From positions 372,001-436,000 of the forward strand of contig NZ_FNJC01000004.1 in the NCBI RefSeq assembly GCF_900104305.1: a stretch of 64,000 bases of DNA, in the 5' to 3' direction. This document shows positions 8,296-16,217 of the stretch, in pieces. The notes beneath the pieces are model-generated. The model was not told where the DNA came from and did not search any database. It saw only the letters and a list, made by a program, of their open reading frames with translations. This stretch comes from Filomicrobium insigne. GTDB lineage: Bacteria; Pseudomonadota; Alphaproteobacteria; Rhizobiales; Hyphomicrobiaceae. Position 1 is the first letter of the stretch; each line of letters starts with the position of its first letter. A program made the translations under genes and the position numbers.

Positions 8296-9795
8296 TCAAA
8301 TCTTCTGATTGTACGCGCCGACTTCCGGTTCCTTCTGCAGTTCGGAGTCGATGTCCGCGAAGATGGCGCGCATATTCGCTTCTGACGTCGGGCTCTCCAC
8401 GACGATGACGAGTTCGGGTTTGTTCGATGAGGCGCGCACCAGGCCCCATGTACCGTCTTCCAGGACGATACGCACGCCGTTGACGGTGATGAGTTCGCGA
8501 ACGGACTGTCCGGCGATCTTTTCTCCCGCATCGGCTTTTGCCTGATAGTGCGCGACCATGCGGTCGACGACGCCGTACTTCACTTCGTCTCCGCATTTCG
8601 GAGACATCGTGGGTGATTGCCACGTTCGCGGGAGATCGTTCTTTAAGTCGGCCATGGACTTATCCGGATTGCGATCAAGCATGTCGCAAACGGCCAGGGC
8701 CGCGATAATGCCGTCATCATAGCCGCGGCCGAGTGGCGGATTGAAGAAGAAGTGGCCGGACTTTTCGAAGCCCACAAGCGCTTTGGTTTCATGGCTGAAC
8801 CGCTTGATGTAGGAGTGCCCCGTCTTCCAATAGGTGGTCGTGGCGCCGTTCGCGTTCAGTACGGGATCAGTCATGAAAAGACCCGTCGACTTCACGTCGG
8901 CGACGAACTTGGCATCCTTGTGCAGGTTAGAGATGTCGCGTGCCAGCATGACGCCGACCTTATCGGCAAAGATTTCATGCCCCTCGTTATCGACGACCCC
9001 GCAGCGGTCGCCATCGCCGTCGAAGGCCAAACCAACGTCCGCGCCGGTTCGCTTCACCTCGTCGGCGATGGCGTGGAGCATGGCCAAATCTTCGGGATTG
9101 GGATTGTGGTTGGGGAATGCGTAATCAAGGTCGGCGTTCAGTGGAACGACCTCGCAGCCGACGGCCTCCAGGACTTGGGGGGCGAAGGCGCCTGCCGTGC
9201 CGTTCCCGCACGCGGCGACGACCTTGAGCGGGCGGGTTAGCTTCGGACGGTCGGTAAGCATGGTCAAATAGCGCCGGGCCATGTCCTCAACGAAAATATA
9301 TTTGCCGCCGCCGGGAGCATCGTAGGTGCCGTCCAGTACGATGGCTTTAAGTTCGGACATTTCATCCGGGCCGAACGTCAGGGGGCGATCAAGGCCCATC
9401 TTGATGCCCGTCCAGCCGTTGTCGTTATGGCTTGCCGTGACCATGGCCACGCCTTCGACATCGAGCGCAAACTGCGCGTAATACGCCATGGGCGAGAGTG
9501 CCAGACCGATGTCATGGACCTCAAAGCCGCCAGCCAGCAGGCCCGTCATGAGCGCCTGTTTTACGGCTCCGGAGTAAGAGCGATAATCGTGTCCGACGAC
9601 GATGCGCTTTTTGACGCCGCGGCGGTCGAACAGGGTTGCCATGCCGAGTCCTACGGCATTCAGCCCCATGAGGTTGATTTCCTCGGGGAATAGCCAGCGT
9701 GCGTCGTACTCGCGGAAGCCGGTGGGTTTGACGAGTGGAAAGCGCTCGAAGTCGGCGGTATTGGGCTTCAGATCTGCGCGCGGCTTGGGGAGCAT
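8296..9795 (-). CDS. Phosphomannomutase/phosphoglucomutase
   Basis: The 499-residue enzyme belongs to the α-D-phosphohexomutase family and interconverts hexose 1- and 6-phosphates, supplying GDP-mannose or UDP-glucose for envelope polysaccharides. The phosphoserine loop TASHNDNG is at 120-127 (S122), the magnesium site DGDGDR at 259-264, and the sugar-specificity loop GFEKSGH at 342-348. The form EKSGH agrees with bifunctional PMM/PGM rather than strict glucosamine mutase. The length is typical. It is often called manB or algC in relatives; I leave the symbol empty because the substrate cannot be settled here. Confidence 0.92.
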   Translation of the reverse strand: MLPKPRADLKPNTADFERFPLVKPTGFREYDARWLFPEEINLMGLNAVGLGMATLFDRRGVKKRIVVGHDYRSYSGAVKQALMTGLLAGGFEVHDIGLALSPMAYYAQFALDVEGVAMVTASHNDNGWTGIKMGLDRPLTFGPDEMSELKAIVLDGTYDAPGGGKYIFVEDMARRYLTMLTDRPKLTRPLKVVAACGNGTAGAFAPQVLEAVGCEVVPLNADLDYAFPNHNPNPEDLAMLHAIADEVKRTGADVGLAFDGDGDRCGVVDNEGHEIFADKVGVMLARDISNLHKDAKFVADVKSTGLFMTDPVLNANGATTTYWKTGHSYIKRFSHETKALVGFEKSGHFFFNPPLGRGYDDGIIAALAVCDMLDRNPDKSMADLKNDLPRTWQSPTMSPKCGDEVKYGVVDRMVAHYQAKADAGEKIAGQSVRELITVNGVRIVLEDGTWGLVRASSNKPELVIVVESPTSEANMRAIFADIDSELQKEPEVGAYNQKI

Positions 9796-9963
9796 TTGGT
9801 CGTCCTTATGAGAAGTCCGCCTGCAACGGCGGCAAGATCCAGCTTGTATTCAGCCTAGGAACTCCGTCTTGCGCTGGGAGCACAAGGTGAGATTCCGGCA
9901 TTCCGCATATGTCTTTCGGAGAATTCGATGACAAACCGATGGCATGGCGTCAACGATGGATGA

Positions 9964-10524
9964 TTAATCCTGAAGTACTAGAACGCCGTCGCGCATCTCA
10001 AGCCGGGAGATGCGGCCAAGAAACGACATTCCCAGGAGTGTGCCGTTTAGCCGCCCCCGTTCGGCGACGGCGGCGCGTACGTCGCGCACCTCTATGGATC
10101 CGAGACGTACGCGATCGAGCGTTACGGGAGCGACACGGGCGACGCCATTCGCAGTGTTGACGCGATGGGTGAAGTTGGACGGAGAAAGGAAAATACCGGC
10201 GTGTTCGGCATCTTCGTAGCTCATAGCTACCATCGTTGCGCCGGTGTCTACCATGGCATGGACGGTGCGTCCGTTGATCTCGATGTCGCTATTGTAGTGA
10301 CCCTGGGTGTCGGCGCGAAGTTCGACGTACCCATACGGGCTGGAGCCGGGGACGGACCGGGCGTCTGTGATCTGCGTAACGTTATTCTGAGAGGAGCTGA
10401 GAGTTTGCAAAGCGAAATCGCGGATCTCAGTATAGTGCGCCGCTACAACGGCGATCATGGCTGTCGCTGCTGTCCAACTCAGGGCTTCGCTCAGAAGTGC
10501 GCGCGTTCCAGTTGATAGCGCCAT
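9964..10524 (-). CDS. TIGR02281-type membrane-anchored retropepsin-like aspartic protease (second of a pair)
   Basis: The 186-residue protein has one N-terminal membrane helix (about 16-31) and a clan AA aspartic protease domain with the catalytic DTGAT at 93-97. The flap region (NTANGVARVAPVTLDRVRLG) and the C-terminal LLGMSFL match the TIGR02281 family of alphaproteobacteria. The active site should face the periplasm and, as in other single-domain members, would require dimerisation. It lies directly downstream of a longer paralogue on the same strand. The start is uncertain: ATG 10524 or GTG 10581, neither with a good ribosome binding site. Confidence 0.8.
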   Translation of the reverse strand: MALSTGTRALLSEALSWTAATAMIAVVAAHYTEIRDFALQTLSSSQNNVTQITDARSVPGSSPYGYVELRADTQGHYNSDIEINGRTVHAMVDTGATMVAMSYEDAEHAGIFLSPSNFTHRVNTANGVARVAPVTLDRVRLGSIEVRDVRAAVAERGRLNGTLLGMSFLGRISRLEMRDGVLVLQD

Positions 10525-10603
10525 ATCACGAAACAACCGTGCGTTTTTGATCTGCAATTTGTGGCGACACGCCAGAGGCACCGATTGCAGGGAGCTGCGA
10601 CGG

Positions 10604-11311
10604 TTAACTGCGGAGTGTCAAAAACTCACCCGAGAACTCATAGGACCGGAGACGTCTTAAAAAACTCATACCGAGCAGGCTTTCGTTGAGCGCTCCCGGC
10701 TTGGCAACCAAGGCCTCGACATTGTCCAGGGCAATGGGGCCGATCGAGACAGAACGCAGGCGCACGGGCGCTGCGAAGCCGGTGCCGTTTGCTGTCCGCA
10801 CAGGAATTGTGAACGAGAGCGTACTTGTATCAATTCCAGCCCGTTCCGCGTCTGCGGGTTTCAGAACGACGGTTGATGCTCCGGTATCCACAAGCATGAA
10901 TAGGTGAGCGCCATTGACCTTTGCGCGGGCGGTAAAGTGGCCATCATTGCGCTGACGGATGCGGACCGATGCCGGGCCGTCGCCGTTTCGGGTGACCGTC
11001 ATGGTTTCGCCGGGGGGCAGCAATTCACCAGCCACGCGGTTGGCGACCATCGAAACGTCGTTGCGGTAGGTATATCCCACGATCAGCAGCAGCCCTATGA
11101 CAAGCCAAATGCCGAGATGGCGAACGGCCTGCATGAAGCGGCCGCCATGGCCCATGAGCAGCACGCCTGCATAGAGGCAAATGAGGGCTGCAGAGATGAC
11201 AAGAAGCCAACGTTCTAGGCCGCCCATTTCCGCAATCACAGCGGTGTTGCCGGACAGGAAATAGAATACACCGATCAAGACAGCGAGGATTGCGACGAGC
11301 CAGCCGAGCAT
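10604..11311 (-). CDS. TIGR02281-type membrane-anchored retropepsin-like aspartic protease (first of a pair)
   Basis: The 235-residue paralogue has three predicted N-terminal membrane helices (about 2-20, 34-52 and 66-81), where its neighbour has one, then an aspartic protease domain with DTGAS at 142-146 and the conserved LLGMSFLRRL near the C-terminus. The start is supported by GAGG about 9 bases upstream. It begins 3 bases after the DUF1289 stop codon, so the order DUF1289, protease, protease looks like one operon. Substrates of this family are not known to me; the periplasmic placement of the catalytic domain is inferred from topology. Confidence 0.83.
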   Translation of the reverse strand: MLGWLVAILAVLIGVFYFLSGNTAVIAEMGGLERWLLVISAALICLYAGVLLMGHGGRFMQAVRHLGIWLVIGLLLIVGYTYRNDVSMVANRVAGELLPPGETMTVTRNGDGPASVRIRQRNDGHFTARAKVNGAHLFMLVDTGASTVVLKPADAERAGIDTSTLSFTIPVRTANGTGFAAPVRLRSVSIGPIALDNVEALVAKPGALNESLLGMSFLRRLRSYEFSGEFLTLRS

Positions 11312-11314
11312 TCG

Positions 11315-11482
11315 TTATACCCTCGCTTTCGCCTTGCGTTCGGGCAGAAGCGCCATGATTCGCTTGCGTTCTTCAGCGGTTAACCGGCTCCAGGATGCAA
11401 TCTCGTCAATGGTTCGGTAGCAGCCTTCACACATCTCGGTTTCGTCGCTAATGGCGCAAATATTGATGCAGGGTGACTCCAT
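11315..11482 (-). CDS. DUF1289 domain protein
   Basis: The 55-residue protein has the DUF1289 signature SPCINIC near the N-terminus followed by CEGCYRTIDEIASW, giving four cysteines arranged as two pairs that could bind a metal. The C-terminus is basic (ERKAKARV). The function is unknown; such proteins are widespread in Proteobacteria and often sit next to unrelated genes. The ATG at 11482 is chosen because the alternative ATG at 11494 touches the AAGG ribosome binding site. It heads the small operon with the two aspartic proteases. Confidence 0.8.
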   Translation of the reverse strand: MESPCINICAISDETEMCEGCYRTIDEIASWSRLTAEERKRIMALLPERKAKARV

Positions 11483-11593
11483 AGGCGCGATCATTCCTTT
11501 GCCGGTTGCGCATCGCAATGCGGGCGACCTGCGTTTGCACGTGTGCCGTATGGATGTAAGCCGACATCCGTGTGAGTACAATCGTCAGACGGC

Positions 11594-13246
11594 TCAATGA
11601 TGAACCACTGTGGCTGTCTTGTGCACGGTGAAGGTTGGCGTAGCGGCCTGATCGCGGACCAGCCGTGGTGGCCTGCTGGCGCGCTGTGTGACGCCGGCGT
11701 TTTGGCGGTGCCGTTCGCTTCCAAGGGGTTGCAACGGAGCGATGGCGCGCAGCACCCGTTGCCGTGGAAGGTAGACGATGGCTTCGGTACCTTTGCGCAG
11801 TTCGGACCTAAGTTCGAAGCGTCCGCCGTGGAGCTCGATCAGTTTCTTGACGATAGGCAAGCCGAGGCCGGTTCCGCCTTCCGCTGTGTGCAGGGCCAAC
11901 GATCCTTGGCCAAATGCCTGCATTACTTTCGGAATTTCTTCACGCGGGATGCCTGGCCCTGTGTCCCGGACCGAAATGAAGTGTGCACCGTCAGCCGTAT
12001 GGCCTACTGTCAGCTTCACGGTTCCGCCCTGCGGTGTGAATTTGAAGGCATTCGACATGAGGTTCAGCACGATCTGGCGCATAGCGCGCGGATCGGCCCA
12101 AACGGGCGGGAGTTCGGCGTCGAAATCCTCTAAGACCCGCAGATTTTTGTTATTTGCGCGCAGTTTTAACAGACGATGGCCATCTTCGACGACCTCCGTC
12201 AGGCGCAGAGGTTCTTCGTTGAGATCGTAGCGTCCCGCCTCAATGCGTGACAGGTCAAGGATCTCGTTGATCAGGTTCAGCAGATGGCTGCCGCTGTCGT
12301 GGATATTGGACGCGTACTCCCGGTATGTGGGATTGGACAGCGGTCCAAGAATTTCCGCTTTCATGACCTCCGAAAAGCCCATGATGGCGTTCAGCGGCGT
12401 GCGTAATTCATGGCTCATCGTTGCGAGGAACTGCGACTTTGCCTTGTTGGCGGCTTCGGCGCGACGGCGGGCTTCATCCGATCGAGCTTTTTCCTCTTCG
12501 AGCTCAGCGATTAACGCGTCCTTCTGGTCGCGGAACTCGAGCATTGCTTGAGCCGTCGATTTGAGGCCGATCGCTAGGAAGATGAAATAGAGGTGGACAC
12601 CAACCGCCATTGTCGCGAGTGCGAAATAGAGCGGATCATTCATTTCCACGCCGAGATATGCGAGGCGCCCGACAACGGCTACCGTTACCGGAATTGTTCC
12701 GGCGTGCATGATCGGTAGAATGGAAGATGAAAACGTCATGCGGATCGCCAAAATGACAATCAGCATAGCGAAAATAAATACGTGAGCGGAAAACAGAGCT
12801 GCGGGACTCGACAGCGTATGCGCGCCGATGCCAACTAAAGCAAAGCCGGCCCATGTCATGCCGTTGATCAATTCGGCAATTACAAAACGCCGGCGCCAAA
12901 CGCGCACGTCAACTTCGGCGCGGGGCAGGGCTAGGAAACGACGGCACAGCTCGAGGAGGAGCACCTTGGCGGAGATGACGAGGATCATCCACAGCGCTGC
13001 TTCCAAGGGAGTTGCCCATAACATGGAAGCGATCGAGATGATGATGGACAGCGCTGGCATGGTCGCGGCCGCTGCCATTTCGTTGCGCACGAACATCGTC
13101 AGAAGATCGTATTCGTTTTCGGGACGGAGCTCGCCGCCGTTGGTCAGGCGTTCGCGCACGGCCTTGACGTTGTCGAAGGCGCGATTGCGAGTTTCTCGAC
13201 GGCCTTGGAGAGGCGCGAACTCATCTGATGTGGGAGACCAGGTCAT
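11594..13246 (-). CDS. Membrane sensor histidine kinase, PleC/DivJ-like
   Basis: The 550-residue kinase has a short cytoplasmic N-terminus, about six membrane helices between 60 and 230, a short coiled coil (~235-270), and then the HisKA and HATPase domains. The phosphoacceptor is H279 in SHELRTPLN, the N box includes N395 and N399, and the G boxes are DTGPG (428-432) and GGTGLGL (457-463). The dimerisation domain (MGFSEVMKAEILGPL) resembles alphaproteobacterial cell-cycle kinases of the PleC/DivJ/PdhS group. A basic, proline-containing tail of about 60 residues follows the kinase core. No response regulator is adjacent. The ATG at 13246 has CGGGA upstream; a TTG at 13267 is possible. Confidence 0.87.
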   Translation of the reverse strand: MTWSPTSDEFAPLQGRRETRNRAFDNVKAVRERLTNGGELRPENEYDLLTMFVRNEMAAAATMPALSIIISIASMLWATPLEAALWMILVISAKVLLLELCRRFLALPRAEVDVRVWRRRFVIAELINGMTWAGFALVGIGAHTLSSPAALFSAHVFIFAMLIVILAIRMTFSSSILPIMHAGTIPVTVAVVGRLAYLGVEMNDPLYFALATMAVGVHLYFIFLAIGLKSTAQAMLEFRDQKDALIAELEEEKARSDEARRRAEAANKAKSQFLATMSHELRTPLNAIMGFSEVMKAEILGPLSNPTYREYASNIHDSGSHLLNLINEILDLSRIEAGRYDLNEEPLRLTEVVEDGHRLLKLRANNKNLRVLEDFDAELPPVWADPRAMRQIVLNLMSNAFKFTPQGGTVKLTVGHTADGAHFISVRDTGPGIPREEIPKVMQAFGQGSLALHTAEGGTGLGLPIVKKLIELHGGRFELRSELRKGTEAIVYLPRQRVLRAIAPLQPLGSERHRQNAGVTQRASRPPRLVRDQAATPTFTVHKTATVVHH

Positions 13247-13414
13247 ATGTCCCGAACTTCTAATCAAGGTGAAGGAACCGCGTGGTTACGTCTGATTCCG
13301 ATACAACTACATGGCCCTAGTAGGGCAGAGCTACAGTCTACACGATGTGTTAATATCTACTAAACTCATTAACTTAGTGTTTATCGGTGAGTTCAATTTG
13401 TTAAGGTCTGCGGC

Positions 13415-13939
13415 ATGGTGAGCATGGTCTTCAGAGGCCGGACTTGGCGCAATCGATGGGTGTCAATCGCCCTGTTGGCGGGGCTTATCGCAGCTGCCTT
13501 CCTTGTGCGTCAGCTAGAACAGACCGACGTCGGCGATGTCGAAGGACATGCAACTGCGATCGACGGAGACAGCCTTTATGTGGCCGGCCGGGAGGTGCGC
13601 CTACAAGGCATTGATGCTCCGGAAGGTCAGCAGGTTTGCCGCCGCGGCGGTGCGAAATGGGAATGTGGCGAAGCTGCAACTCAAGAGCTTACTGCGCTGA
13701 TCGGTGGGCAGACGGTGCGCTGCGAGGGGCTTGAGATCGACAAGCATGGGCGGCTTCTCGCTTTATGTTTTGTCGGAAATTTGAATGTCAATCAAGAAAT
13801 GGTGATTCGCGGATTTGCAGTCGCCTATGGTCGATATGGCTCTGAAGAGCGAGAGGCGGCAAATTCCAATAGAGGTCTTTGGGCTGGAGAATTTGAAAGG
13901 CCACGCGATTGGCGCCGTGAGCGCGGCATCGGCAACTAA
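13415..13939 (+). CDS. Thermonuclease (SNase)-like nuclease, membrane anchored
   Basis: The 174-residue product has an N-terminal hydrophobic helix (about 16-30) that works as a signal anchor, then an SNase-like OB fold. The nuclease motif includes IDGDSLYV and RLQGIDAPE, carrying the first catalytic arginine and the glutamate, and DKHGRLLA, carrying the second arginine. Extra cysteine pairs (C73 and C82 area) may form a disulfide, consistent with a periplasmic location. It probably degrades DNA or RNA outside the cytoplasm. The GST gene follows within about 50 bases on the same strand. Confidence 0.87.
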   Translation: MVSMVFRGRTWRNRWVSIALLAGLIAAAFLVRQLEQTDVGDVEGHATAIDGDSLYVAGREVRLQGIDAPEGQQVCRRGGAKWECGEAATQELTALIGGQTVRCEGLEIDKHGRLLALCFVGNLNVNQEMVIRGFAVAYGRYGSEEREAANSNRGLWAGEFERPRDWRRERGIGN

Positions 13940-13988
13940 TGAATTGACGTTGAGATTTGGCTTCGCGGGCCAAAACGGGGAGCACCAT

Positions 13989-14600
13989 ATGAAAATTCTA
14001 GATACGACTACGGCGCCAAATCCGAGACGTGTCCGTATTTTTTTGGCTGAAAAAGGATTGAGCGTTCCATTTGAGCCTTTCGAAATGAATATGACAAACC
14101 TGCGTTCTGAGGAATTCACAGCAATGAATCCGATGCAACGCGTTCCGATTCTCGTGCTCGATGATGGGACGTGTATCAGCGAGAGCGTCGCGATCTGCCG
14201 GTATTTTGAAGAGTCGCACCCGGAGCCCCCGCTCTTCGGCACAGGAGCGTTGGGCAAGGCGCTCGTCGAAATGTGGAACCGGCGTATGGAGCTCAATTTC
14301 TTTACGGCTGTCGGTCAAGCTTTCCGGCATCTACATCCCAACATGCGCGAGCGGGAAGTGCCTCAGGTCGCTGAGTGGGGTGAGGCGAACAAAGCAAAGT
14401 GCTTGGGCGCTCTGAAGATTCTTGATGATCAACTTGCGAACACCCAATACGTCGCGGGCGAAAACTATTCGATTGCGGACATCACAGGCCTCGTTGCTGT
14501 GGACTTTATGAAGGTTGCCCGCATCGACATGCCCGATACTCTTTCCAATGTTCAGCGCTGGTATAATGAGGTTAGTGCGAGACCGAGCGCGAAAGCCTAA
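13989..14600 (+). CDS. Glutathione S-transferase family protein
   Basis: The 203-residue protein has an N-terminal thioredoxin-like GST domain (AEKGLSVPFEPFEMN; glutathione-binding loop QRVPILVLDDG and the ESVAICRY motif near 64-71) and a C-terminal helical domain (NYSIADITGLVAVDF, the capping box). The start at 13989 is well supported by GGGGAG 6 bases upstream. The substrate class is undetermined; the sequence is closest in feel to bacterial GSTs of the theta/beta-like group. Confidence 0.9.
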   Translation: MKILDTTTAPNPRRVRIFLAEKGLSVPFEPFEMNMTNLRSEEFTAMNPMQRVPILVLDDGTCISESVAICRYFEESHPEPPLFGTGALGKALVEMWNRRMELNFFTAVGQAFRHLHPNMREREVPQVAEWGEANKAKCLGALKILDDQLANTQYVAGENYSIADITGLVAVDFMKVARIDMPDTLSNVQRWYNEVSARPSAKA

Positions 14601-14714
14601 TTCCCATTATCATGTCCGTTTTCTGTTGCCGCGGGCATGTTCCCTAGGTAACAGCCCGTAATTTATCCCTATGGCAATCTGGGAGATCGCGGGATAGATG
14701 CGGGCAACATCGCC

Positions 14715-15461
14715 ATGAAACTGACCATTGTGGGTTCAGGTGACGCGTTTGGTTCGGGCGGTCGATTGCAGACGAGTTTCCACGTCGCAATCGGCGAATG
14801 GAACTGTCTTATAGATTGCGGCGCGACAACCCTGATGGGGATGTCGCGTCTCGGACTCGACCCGAACGGTGTCTCCGCTATTTTTATTTCTCACCTGCAC
14901 GGGGATCATTTTTCGGGGCTTGTCTGGTGGCTGCTTCACGCACGGCATGTTGCAAAGCGACAGACGCCGCTGACTATTGTCGGGCCGAGCACGATCGCGG
15001 AACGTTATCGCGCGGCAACGGAAGCTTTGTTTCCAGGCTCTTCAGATAAGAGCTTGGCCTTCGATCTGAATTTTATCGAGTTTGACGAAGCCGTGCCTTG
15101 TGAGGTCGGGCCTGTGGTGGTGACGGTCGTTCCTGTCAGCCATCCATCTGGTGCGCCTTCCTATGCGGTTCGTCTCGCCGCGGAAGGTAAGGTTGTTAGT
15201 TATTCTGGAGATACCGAATGGGTTGATGCCTTGCTTGATGTCGCTAGCGGGGCTGATGTCTACATCACGGAGTGCTTCAGTTTCGACCAAGACATTCCGC
15301 ATCACATGAATTGGCAGAAGATTTCAAGCCATCTTGATGAGTTCAATGCGCGCCGTGTAGTTGTAACGCATATGGGCGATGATATGCTGTCGCGAGTGGC
15401 AGCTGGTCTTGATGTTGGTGACGTAATCCTTGCAAAAGATGGACTCAGTCTCGACGTTTGA
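14715..15461 (+). CDS. MBL-fold metallo-hydrolase (RNase Z-like group)
   Basis: The 248-residue metallo-β-lactamase fold protein carries HLHGDH at 60-65, further metal ligands in the VSHPSGAPSY and YSGDTEW segments, and a late VVTHMGDDM. The arrangement resembles the RNase Z/arylsulfatase-like subgroup, although the exosite arm of true RNase Z is not evident. It is 21 bases upstream of the uracil-DNA-glycosylase-like gene, so the pair may be cotranscribed. The substrate is unknown. Confidence 0.87.
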   Translation: MKLTIVGSGDAFGSGGRLQTSFHVAIGEWNCLIDCGATTLMGMSRLGLDPNGVSAIFISHLHGDHFSGLVWWLLHARHVAKRQTPLTIVGPSTIAERYRAATEALFPGSSDKSLAFDLNFIEFDEAVPCEVGPVVVTVVPVSHPSGAPSYAVRLAAEGKVVSYSGDTEWVDALLDVASGADVYITECFSFDQDIPHHMNWQKISSHLDEFNARRVVVTHMGDDMLSRVAAGLDVGDVILAKDGLSLDV

Positions 15462-15482
15462 TGTTTGGTCATTTGAGTAAAG

Positions 15483-16181
15483 GTGAGTTCCATTCCTCCT
15501 GCCTCCGCACATCGCCAGGCAAAGAACGCGGCTAGCGGGCTGGGGCGTTTGTTGCGTGAGATCTCTGGGTGCCGTGTGTGCGTTGACACACCGACCGGCC
15601 AGCCTTTGCCGCATGAGCCTCGTCCCGTTCTGCGCGTACGATCGAGCGCGCGCGTTGGGGTTTTTGGGCAAGCACCGGGGCTGCGCGCCCATGATGCCGG
15701 GCTTCCATTCAAAGATCCCTCCGGCGTTCGTTTGCGTGAATGGATGGGCGTCGATGAACAAGAATTCTACGATGAGGACCGTATTGCCTTCGTTCCGATG
15801 GGCTTTTGCTTTCCTGGCTACAATGAGAAGGGTAGCGACCTGCCGCCGCGCCGGGAATGTGCGCGGACCTGGCGTGCCCGGCTCATCAAGGAGCTCCCCA
15901 ACCTCGAACTCGTCTTGTTGGTTGGCTCTTATGCGCAGCGCTGGCATTTGCCGGAGGCTCGTAGGCAGTCCCTGACGGATGTCGTGCGCGCTTGGAGAGA
16001 GACTTACGAGCAGAGTGATTTTCCTCGTTTTATTCCCTTACCGCATCCGTCTTGGCGCAATTCAGCTTGGTTGAAAGCGAACCCATGGTTTGAGGTGGAC
16101 GTTTTGCCGGTGGTACGATCTGAAGTGCGCAGACTTATTGCGACGGCGTCGGACCCTGTTGCGCACGACGGTGGACGTTAG
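15483..16181 (+). CDS. Uracil-DNA glycosylase superfamily protein
   Basis: The 232-residue protein has features of iron-sulfur UDGs. There is an N-terminal CRVC pair (30-33), a motif A-like stretch GVFGQAPG with GLPFKDPSG behind it, a second cysteine pair in GFCFPGY...RREC, and a C-terminal HPS motif C (PLPHPSWRNS). In families 4/5 motif A is usually GEAPG; here a glutamine replaces the glutamate, so activity or substrate range could differ. The four cysteines could carry a 4Fe-4S cluster. The GTG at 15483 is a weak start. It lies between an MBL hydrolase and an AidB-like gene, a DNA-damage flavoured neighbourhood. Confidence 0.82.
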   Translation: MSSIPPASAHRQAKNAASGLGRLLREISGCRVCVDTPTGQPLPHEPRPVLRVRSSARVGVFGQAPGLRAHDAGLPFKDPSGVRLREWMGVDEQEFYDEDRIAFVPMGFCFPGYNEKGSDLPPRRECARTWRARLIKELPNLELVLLVGSYAQRWHLPEARRQSLTDVVRAWRETYEQSDFPRFIPLPHPSWRNSAWLKANPWFEVDVLPVVRSEVRRLIATASDPVAHDGGR

Positions 16182-16217
16182 AAACCGCCATCCGCGACCG
16201 GTGTCTGCTCAGTTCGC

